The position numbers were made by a program, and so were the translations under genes. The notes under the pieces are model-generated. The model saw only the letters and a program-made list of their open reading frames with translations. It did not search any database and had not been told where the DNA came from. Shown in pieces: positions 30,343 through 35,268 of a stretch of DNA of 35,268 nt (position 1 is the stretch's first letter; each line of letters opens with the position of its first letter). The DNA comes from a virus, in IMG/VR virus record IMGVR_UViG_3300045051_000437, positions 1 to 35,268 of that record; one strand, given 5' to 3'.

Positions 30343-30576
30343 TTAGACTGGCGGTGGTGGGGGCGGCGGAGGCGGTGCCGCCTGGGCGGGTTGCGGTTTG
30401 GCGGGCTGACGGCCTCGGCTGCGCTTCGGCGGTACGTCGGGCACCGGTGCGGCGGCCTGCGGTGACTCAACGGGTGCGGGTGGCTCCGGGCTGGCGGCTG
30501 CGGCCTGCGGTGTTGGCTCATCATCCTCCCAGTAAAACATTCCGTGTATGTCCTGCCGTAGCTGTCTCTGGCTCAT
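30343..30576 (-). CDS. Pro/Ala-rich small protein, 77 aa
   Basis: The start at ATG 30576 follows GGGGA by a few bases and lies just after the preceding stop; an ATG at 30615 would lie inside that gene. The first 25 residues (SQRQLRQDIHGMFYWEDD) are polar and may form a small docking motif. The rest is disordered: Pro, Ala and Gln with a basic patch (PKRSRGR), ending in nine prolines before the last Val. No fold is recognised. Genes of this type often lie between head genes and may bind a partner during assembly. Confidence 0.55.
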   Translation of the reverse strand: MSQRQLRQDIHGMFYWEDDEPTPQAAAASPEPPAPVESPQAAAPVPDVPPKRSRGRQPAKPQPAQAAPPPPPPPPPV

Positions 30577-30578
30577 GG

Positions 30579-30968
30579 CTATTTCCCCATTTTTTCCAGC
30601 ACAGAGCCGCTGCAACCTGCTCCGGAATAATTTATGTACGCAGCGTTTTTGTGAACCACACGAGAGTATTCAGAGCTCACCAGCACGGCGGAGTGCGTTC
30701 CCTTGGCTGTCGTGTCCATGAGCCGCACGTAGCAGCTTCCGGTTCCCTGAAAAACCAGGCTGAACCAGATGATATTGGGGTAGAGCGCCTCAGTGTGTGA
30801 CAGCCCATCCGTAATGGTTGCGGTCAGCAAAGGATCTGGGGCGCCGCCTTGCAGCACTTCTCCCTTCGCATCGGTCATGGCGAACCCGCGGTTTGGGTCA
30901 ATACCACCACCCGCGCCCCATGCTGCACCGCACATACACATTACGCACACTGCAATAAAATACCTCAT
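30579..30968 (-). CDS. Small Sec-exported protein of the head region
   Basis: ATG 30968 is chosen because AGGAGGTT lies upstream and it overlaps the radical SAM stop (ATGA). The 129-residue protein has a signal peptide (MRYFIAVCVMCMCGAAWGA), then a beta-rich domain with two Cys residues that could form a disulphide (GSCYVRLM and GAGCSGS). The exported part may fold in the periplasm. No family is recognised. Its position directly after the glycosyltransferase and radical SAM genes makes it a candidate substrate or partner of these enzymes, which is inference. Confidence 0.6.
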   Translation of the reverse strand: MRYFIAVCVMCMCGAAWGAGGGIDPNRGFAMTDAKGEVLQGGAPDPLLTATITDGLSHTEALYPNIIWFSLVFQGTGSCYVRLMDTTAKGTHSAVLVSSEYSRVVHKNAAYINYSGAGCSGSVLEKMGK

Positions 30969-32239
30969 GCCACTAACCTCCTGTTGCCTCTGATTACCGA
31001 GTCGATGAAATCGTAATCCACACCCTTGATTGATCTGTTCGGCTTGCCGGTCCGCTCGATGCTGCACCCCTCGCCCAGCAGCAGGCCCTCTTTTTCGCAG
31101 AGAGTATAGACCTCCGTGCCGGGGATTGGCAAGAAATAAAAAGGGCTGGCCAGTTCAGGCCGGATGTCGTCAATCATTCGGGCCGTCGCCAAGACCTCCT
31201 TGTTTGTTTCGGTCGGCAGGCCGTACATGTACGTGCCGAATATCTTGATACCGTATTTGCGGCATATCTCTGCGGCCCGGTAGTTCTGTTCGACTGTCGT
31301 GCCTTTTTTGATCAGATCGAGTACCCGCTGGCTGCCACTCTCCAAGCCGATGACGAACCAGTTGACCCCCACTTCGGCCATACGTGCAATCATGGCCTCG
31401 TCACGACAGATGATGTCTGCCCGGCTGCACGCCGCAATAGTCGCGCCGATGCCCGACCGCTCATACAGGTCGCAGAATTTCATCACCCACGGCTTCAGGA
31501 TGGTAAACGTATCGTCCCAGAATGTCACGCTGCGGTAAGCGTACCGCTGGTACAGGTCGGTCATCTCTGCTATGACGTTTTCCGGACTGCGGATACGAAA
31601 CGGCTTGCCGAAAACGGCGTTCTCGGCGGGCTGACAATATGTACAGGCATAAGGACAGCCGCGGCCCGCCAGCATGGTGATCGACGGTAGTGCCTGGCCG
31701 GGGGCGAAAAAACACTCCATCTCTCGCTTGTAGTCGAACAGATCGCGGTCCGCCCACGGTATCTGGTCGAGGTCCGGCTTGACGCCCTCGATCTGTCGTG
31801 GCCACACCTCGCCACGCTCCATGCGGGCCACCAGATCGCAAAACGTCACTTCCCCTTCACCGCGCAGCACCGTATCGACCTGCGTGCCGGCGTACTGGTC
31901 GGCAAAAATAGTCGGATGGATGCCGCCGGCGATTATCCGGGCCGTTGGGTGAAAATGCTTGATCATCTCGGCCATCGACGCCACGAACTGCCCGTCAACC
32001 GGAGAAACCGACAGGCCGAATACGTCCGCCGGGTCGCGGGCCACCATGGCGGCAAAATCGCTCCAGCCGCCGAGCTGGCGGAGGTCTATGAGCGACACGA
32101 CATGTCCGGCGGCTTTCAGGCTTGCTCCGATGCTGGCGATGCCGTGTCCGATCCACGCCCCCTCGCGGTCGCCGGGCGGACGGTGCGCATTGAAACCCGC
32201 CACCCCGACACCTACATAGACCAGACAAACGCGACTCAC
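30965..32239 (-). CDS. B12-binding-type radical SAM enzyme
   Basis: The 424-residue protein starts at GTG 32239, which overlaps the glycosyltransferase stop (GTGA). Residues 1-150 form a Rossmann-like domain of the B12-binding type (FGLSVSPVDGQF, IIAGGIHPTIFA, LRGEGE), but I do not see the DxHxxG cobalamin motif. The radical SAM core begins with GCPYACTYCQ (CxxxCxxC, about residue 195) for the 4Fe-4S cluster. It continues with VTFWDDTF, GLESGSQRVLDLIKKG and TYMYGLPTE, matching the MiaB/BchE-like part of the superfamily. It should generate a 5'-deoxyadenosyl radical to methylate, rearrange or couple a substrate. The substrate is unknown. It lies in the head operon. Confidence 0.9.
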   Translation of the reverse strand: MSRVCLVYVGVGVAGFNAHRPPGDREGAWIGHGIASIGASLKAAGHVVSLIDLRQLGGWSDFAAMVARDPADVFGLSVSPVDGQFVASMAEMIKHFHPTARIIAGGIHPTIFADQYAGTQVDTVLRGEGEVTFCDLVARMERGEVWPRQIEGVKPDLDQIPWADRDLFDYKREMECFFAPGQALPSITMLAGRGCPYACTYCQPAENAVFGKPFRIRSPENVIAEMTDLYQRYAYRSVTFWDDTFTILKPWVMKFCDLYERSGIGATIAACSRADIICRDEAMIARMAEVGVNWFVIGLESGSQRVLDLIKKGTTVEQNYRAAEICRKYGIKIFGTYMYGLPTETNKEVLATARMIDDIRPELASPFYFLPIPGTEVYTLCEKEGLLLGEGCSIERTGKPNRSIKGVDYDFIDSVIRGNRRLVA

Positions 32240-32925
32240 AGCGGCGGTCCTTCACTACCACCCGGACAGCCGAGCAGGAAGTCATGGTAATTACCAGTCC
32301 ACCCCTTGACGCCATAGTGAGTGATCGTTACCCGCGGCTCGACCCACAGTTCGCCGCCAATGCTGGCCCAGCGCCGGCAGAAAGATATGTCCTCCCCCAT
32401 CGGCGGAATGCGGCCAAAGAAATTGAACACTTTGGTCTGCTCGCCAGTATCCGGATCGCCAGTCATGTAGTAGTTATCGGGCATCCGTTCCGCCAGCTTG
32501 ACGAACACCTCCCGGCGGATCTTCATAAAGCCGGTGGGCACGCCCCAGGCAGCAATAAGCCCCTGCTCGTTGACCCGCGGCCTGCCGTCCGGCGTGTCCT
32601 CCAGGATGCAGCTGAAAAAATCCCATTTGTTTTTGCACGGGTACCCGGCACCCACCACGTCCGCATCGGCTTTCAGCAGGTTAGTAAAGCCTTCCAAGCC
32701 CCATTTGTGGTCGGAATCAATGAAAATGAGGTGGGTGTAGTCGGAATCCATGAACTTGTTGGCAATGGTGTTCCGCGCCCGGTCAACATACGAATCGCCG
32801 GAGAGCTCCCAGAAATCGAACTCGATGCCGGCTTCATAGAGCAGCTTGGCGGTGTAGATCAGGCTGGTGATGTACGGGCTAAACCCGCGCATCTCGTAAA
32901 ACGGTGTGGCTATGAGCAGTTTCAT
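32236..32925 (-). CDS. GT-A type glycosyltransferase
   Basis: The 229-residue protein has a GT2/Anp1-like GT-A fold: MKLLIATPFYEMRG at the start, SYVDRARNTIANKFM, then HLIFIDSDHKW (about 65-75) with the metal-binding DxD as DSD. An acceptor-side GEDISFCRRW (about 178-187) provides the usual ED motif before a final strand. It should transfer a sugar from a nucleotide sugar to an unknown acceptor. It is co-translated with the radical SAM gene and lies right after the head-fibre-like gene, so a virion protein or a modified sugar is a plausible target. Confidence 0.85.
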   Translation of the reverse strand: MKLLIATPFYEMRGFSPYITSLIYTAKLLYEAGIEFDFWELSGDSYVDRARNTIANKFMDSDYTHLIFIDSDHKWGLEGFTNLLKADADVVGAGYPCKNKWDFFSCILEDTPDGRPRVNEQGLIAAWGVPTGFMKIRREVFVKLAERMPDNYYMTGDPDTGEQTKVFNFFGRIPPMGEDISFCRRWASIGGELWVEPRVTITHYGVKGWTGNYHDFLLGCPGGSEGPPL

Positions 32926-32952
32926 AATAATGCCTTCCCCTCAGAAGGTTGC

Positions 32953-32976
32953 GGCGGCGGACCGTAATCCGCCGCC
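32953..32976 (-). promoter_or_regulatory. Perfect 9-bp GC hairpin between head and modification genes
   Basis: GGCGGCGGA and TCCGCCGCC flank a six-base loop in the 70-base gap between the head-fibre-like gene and the glycosyltransferase. No T-run follows on either strand, so it is not a standard intrinsic terminator. It could weaken read-through or stabilise the upstream coat mRNA, giving high coat and low enzyme levels. Confidence 0.5.
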
Positions 32977-32995
32977 TGGTTAATTGCCAATCACT

Positions 32996-33352
32996 CTAGC
33001 TGCCCTTGATGACCCCGATGGCCACCATGGCGGCCCGCAGCTCATTTACCAGCGAAACGATACTGTTAGCCTGCGTGGAAGTGCTGAAACCCCAGATGTT
33101 GGAGGTCGTGCTGACCGCCACGGTGGTCACAACGGCGGCCTGGCTGGCCGATGTCCGCTGGGTAATCGGGGTGACACCGTAGAAGCTGACTTTACTGGTA
33201 GTCGCTTCGCCGATAGTCGTTCCGCCCGCTCCGCCATCGACCACGTTCTTAACGGTCGCGCCAGTTTCGGAGTTGGGGGTGTTGCTGATGGAAGGTACCC
33301 CCAGCAGCAAGCTGAGAGGGAAAAGGTAAATCTGCTTGAGAAATCTGAGCAT
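32996..33352 (-). CDS. Head-fibre-like or decoration protein
   Basis: AAAAAGGAG precedes ATG 33352. The 118-residue protein starts with a hydrophobic stretch (MLRFLKQIYLFPLSLLLGV). The C-terminal half is typical of phage head-fibre C-termini: VSFYGVTPITQRTSAS, then a Val/Thr-rich strand and IVSLVNELRAAMVAIGV, a helix that trimerises in related proteins. It lies close to the coat gene, as expected for a capsid surface protein. The N-terminal hydrophobic segment is unusual and may be a capsid anchor or a signal. Confidence 0.65.
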   Translation of the reverse strand: MLRFLKQIYLFPLSLLLGVPSISNTPNSETGATVKNVVDGGAGGTTIGEATTSKVSFYGVTPITQRTSASQAAVVTTVAVSTTSNIWGFSTSTQANSIVSLVNELRAAMVAIGVIKGS

Positions 33353-33366
33353 GTTGGCTCTCCTTT

Positions 33367-33582
33367 TTAATACGTCATGGTGACGGCAGATACCACACGG
33401 GCGGATGCCACACCGGTTGAAACGGCGAATCGAATCTCGTTGATCAGAATGAACTCGTCATTCGCCAGCGTGACCGGGCCGTTGATCTTGTGAGCGTCAA
33501 TAATCTTGTCCAGTGCTTTCTTCAGCACGGCAAGGTTGACGGTCGTGGACGGGTTGGTTGCATCGATGGCTATTGTGGACAT
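33367..33582 (-). CDS. Small protein next to coat gene, 71 aa
   Basis: AGGGGG lies ahead of ATG 33582, ten bases after the coat gene stop. The protein has a helix (VNLAVLKKALDKIIDAHKI, about 15-33) and a beta-rich second half (NDEFILINEIRFAVSTG). No family is recognised. Expression with the coat gene suggests a minor capsid or decoration role, which is inference only. Confidence 0.6.
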   Translation of the reverse strand: MSTIAIDATNPSTTVNLAVLKKALDKIIDAHKINGPVTLANDEFILINEIRFAVSTGVASARVVSAVTMTY

Positions 33583-33592
33583 TGAGCACCCC

Positions 33593-34903
33593 CTAGCCGG
33601 CTATAATGCAGGCCAGCTCCCTTCTCAGAGCGGCAAAACCCCCGAGAATATCGATACGACAGGGCAGCTGATCCGAGCCGATGTTATAGGCCCGAATAAC
33701 CCGCATGCTGATCCCTTCGAAGGACTCGCGGGCCGCAAAGTCCACACCGCCCGGCATTTCGAGGTCCGCCGTGCCGAAGGTGAAAGCATCCTGGTGGTAC
33801 GCCAGGTTGCAGGGAGAAACCGAAGATGCCGCGCCGACGAAGATGATCGGAGAGGCCGCCGCACCGCCGGTACTGGAGCCGGTGAAGTCACCGGTGGCGG
33901 TCGTCACGGTGCCGTTAGCCACGGTCGAGCCGGTCAGGATGGGTGTCGGCGCGACGGTGACGGCCTGCGTTCCGCTCAGAGTCGCAGCCGCCGTGATGAC
34001 GAACTGCTGGAGCTGACCGGTGGACTGCTGGGTTTCCGGATTGACGGAGTACACACCCTCGACGGTGAACTTGTCGCCGGCAACGACGGTGCCGGAGTGA
34101 TTCAAGGCGATGGATGCGCTGCCGTCCGTAATGGCGGAGTACAGCGTGCCACCCGTGGCGGCCCGAGTCCCGAGAGTCAGAGCGTAAACGTTCTGATCCA
34201 TGGCGAACTCGAAACCGAGCGCGTTGCCGAGCACGCCTTTGCGATACTGATCACCTACAACTTTCTGCGGGTTGAACAGACCGGACAGGCCGCTCACGCT
34301 GGATGCGTGGGCCGACGGGTTGAGGATGCAGCTGCGGTTCTCGTCCCGCGGAGTGGCGAAGTTATCCAGCATCATGCCGGCGTTCAGATAGACGATGGGC
34401 GCGTTGTACTGCGCCAGACCGGTTGCCGAACCGCCGCCGGTGCCGGGAGTCGTGCCGGGCGTGCCGACCACGTTGTAGACCGGGCGGATTGCGGGGGTGA
34501 GGCCGGTGCCGGCGGGGAACGTGCCGGTCACCATGCCCTGCATGCCGTCCAGATCGAGCTGAGAAGCAAGGCGAGCAATGCGCGGCTGGAGGACACGCTT
34601 GCTGAAATCATCCAGCGACAGGGTGAGCTCGGCGGTGGAAAACGAAACGTCGGTGCCCCACTGGGTCGTGAGGGTCAGCGGCACGTAGGTTTCTACCGTG
34701 TCGGTAACCTGCATGACGGCACCCTTGCGGATGGTGCCGCGGTTCGGTTCGCGGACGTTGATGGTCGAGCCGATCTTGCCGCCCGACACGGCGAACTCCT
34801 TGCTGTACTGCTTGTCAATGCCTTTGATAAAGACATTGTTGGTGTGAAGGATCGCCAGAGACTCCTTGACGACTTCAACCGGGGTGATCAATACATTTGC
34901 CAT
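33593..34903 (-). CDS. Major capsid protein, P22 gp5 type
   Basis: The 436-residue protein has nearly the length of P22 coat (430). Landmarks are the N-terminal arm (VLITPVEVVKESLAILHTNN), GSTINVREPNRGTIRKG, then VPLTLTTQWGTDVSFSTAEL (residues about 74-93). An Ala/Thr/Gly-rich beta region follows at about 260-350, and the end is FGTADLEMPGGVDFAARES and LGGFAALRRELACII. It forms the HK97-fold shell around the scaffold. AAAGGAG precedes ATG 34903, and the scaffold gene ends six bases upstream. Confidence 0.9.
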   Translation of the reverse strand: MANVLITPVEVVKESLAILHTNNVFIKGIDKQYSKEFAVSGGKIGSTINVREPNRGTIRKGAVMQVTDTVETYVPLTLTTQWGTDVSFSTAELTLSLDDFSKRVLQPRIARLASQLDLDGMQGMVTGTFPAGTGLTPAIRPVYNVVGTPGTTPGTGGGSATGLAQYNAPIVYLNAGMMLDNFATPRDENRSCILNPSAHASSVSGLSGLFNPQKVVGDQYRKGVLGNALGFEFAMDQNVYALTLGTRAATGGTLYSAITDGSASIALNHSGTVVAGDKFTVEGVYSVNPETQQSTGQLQQFVITAAATLSGTQAVTVAPTPILTGSTVANGTVTTATGDFTGSSTGGAAASPIIFVGAASSVSPCNLAYHQDAFTFGTADLEMPGGVDFAARESFEGISMRVIRAYNIGSDQLPCRIDILGGFAALRRELACIIAG

Positions 34904-34909
34904 GAGATG

Positions 34910-35268
34910 TTATCTCCTTTTAGTGATTTCGGGGGCTCGCTTTTTGAAATAATCTTCCATCGGCAAGTCCTTCAGTTCGGTTGTTGACCCGGCCAGACCG
35001 TTGCCGCTGATCGGCGTAATCGGCTCGGGTGCCTGCGAGATGACCGGCGGCGGTGTGCTTGCTGCCGGTGCGGCCAGTTTTGCCTCGATCCGCCCCACTT
35101 CCCGCAATGCGGTGATGGGTGGCATGGCGGCCAGCCGGGTTGCTTCCGCTTTGTTGTTGGCGAAGTAGCGGAGAAGCTGCGGGCCTTGATCTGACTCAAG
35201 GATTGCGTCCTGCAGAACCGGGGTGAGCGGAATGTGGTTCGGCCCCGGCAGATGGAAGGTGGACGCAA
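34910..35268 (-). CDS. Scaffolding protein, C-terminal part, 5' end outside window
   Basis: The frame is open from the right edge. About 119 residues are visible. They begin with LPGPNHIPLTPVLQDAILES and continue QLLRYFANNKAEATRLAAMP, then a helix REVGRIEAKLA, a Pro/Ser linker and a charged tail (MEDYFKKRAPEITKRR). This short basic helix at the end is typical of P22-type scaffolds, where it binds coat protein. The position directly before the coat gene agrees. The protein should guide procapsid assembly and leave before maturation. Confidence 0.75.
   Translation of the reverse strand, partial: ASTFHLPGPNHIPLTPVLQDAILESDQGPQLLRYFANNKAEATRLAAMPPITALREVGRIEAKLAAPAASTPPPVISQAPEPITPISGNGLAGSTTELKDLPMEDYFKKRAPEITKRR

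Noticed and set aside
33506-34987. 493-residue open frame on the plus strand opposite the coat gene
   Set aside because: It is antisense to a clear P22-type coat protein, has low-complexity Arg/Gly/Val content typical of shadow frames in GC-rich DNA, and shows no domain.
1-35268. CRISPR array, insertion sequence, integrase or attachment site
   Set aside because: No regularly spaced repeats, transposase or integrase frames, or att-like core repeats next to a tRNA were seen in the window.

Overview
This window is part of a tailed double-stranded DNA phage or prophage with a P22-like (podovirus-type) virion. The evidence is a P22 gp5-like coat protein, gp4-like and gp10-like neck proteins, and three successive ejection-type proteins. 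The host is probably a Gram-negative bacterium, because several proteins carry Sec signal peptides and the lysis block includes a membrane-anchored periplasmic protein. Most of the window is GC-rich. The host genus cannot be named from the sequence. Coding density is very high, and most junctions are ATGA, GTGA, TAATG or TAGATG overlaps, so translational coupling is the rule.

Positions 1-8022 (plus strand) form the early DNA-metabolism block. It encodes a partial conserved phage protein, a DUF2800 RecB-like nuclease, a 51-residue protein, a DUF2815-type ssDNA-binding protein, a 30-residue membrane microprotein, a short sliding-clamp-like protein, an Nmad5-like protein, two small unknowns, a Nudix hydrolase, a Cys-rich putative metal-binding protein and a family A DNA polymerase with 3'-5' exonuclease. 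The Cys-rich gene lies between 15-bp direct repeats and looks like an inserted cassette.

Positions 8019-35268 are, with one exception, on the minus strand and form the late block, so they are read here from right to left. The head region holds a scaffold C-terminus, coat protein, a small protein and a head-fibre-like protein. Then come a GT-A glycosyltransferase, a B12-binding-type radical SAM enzyme, a secreted protein and a Pro-rich protein. Neck proteins (gp4-like, gp10-like), a further structural protein, a GNAT acetyltransferase and three ejection-type proteins follow; the largest of these has an ADP-ribosyltransferase-like region. An accessory segment follows: a terminase-large-like ATPase with altered Walker residues, an oppositely oriented HNH gene with its own promoter, and a PurD-like ATP-grasp protein. 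Next are a tailspike or fibre and a split paralogue of it, two signal-peptide proteins of bacterial type, and the lysis genes. The early and late blocks converge at 8019-8022, where the two stop codons share the palindrome TTAA.

The most unusual part is about 17.9-20.95 kb. A strong sigma70-like promoter precedes a terminase ATPase homologue that has lost the Walker A lysine and the Walker B glutamate. The next gene begins with the same peptide as the ATP-grasp protein but is cut off after about 27 codons at the stop codon of the HNH gene. On the other side of the HNH gene the ATP-grasp protein starts again with a closely similar peptide in different codons. This looks like a homing-type insertion accompanied by a recoded 5' end, in a transcriptionally autonomous accessory module. 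Other notable points are the glycosyltransferase/radical SAM pair inside the head operon, the split and frameshifted fibre paralogue, and several Sec-exported proteins in a lytic operon. All family assignments were made by eye and no database search was run.
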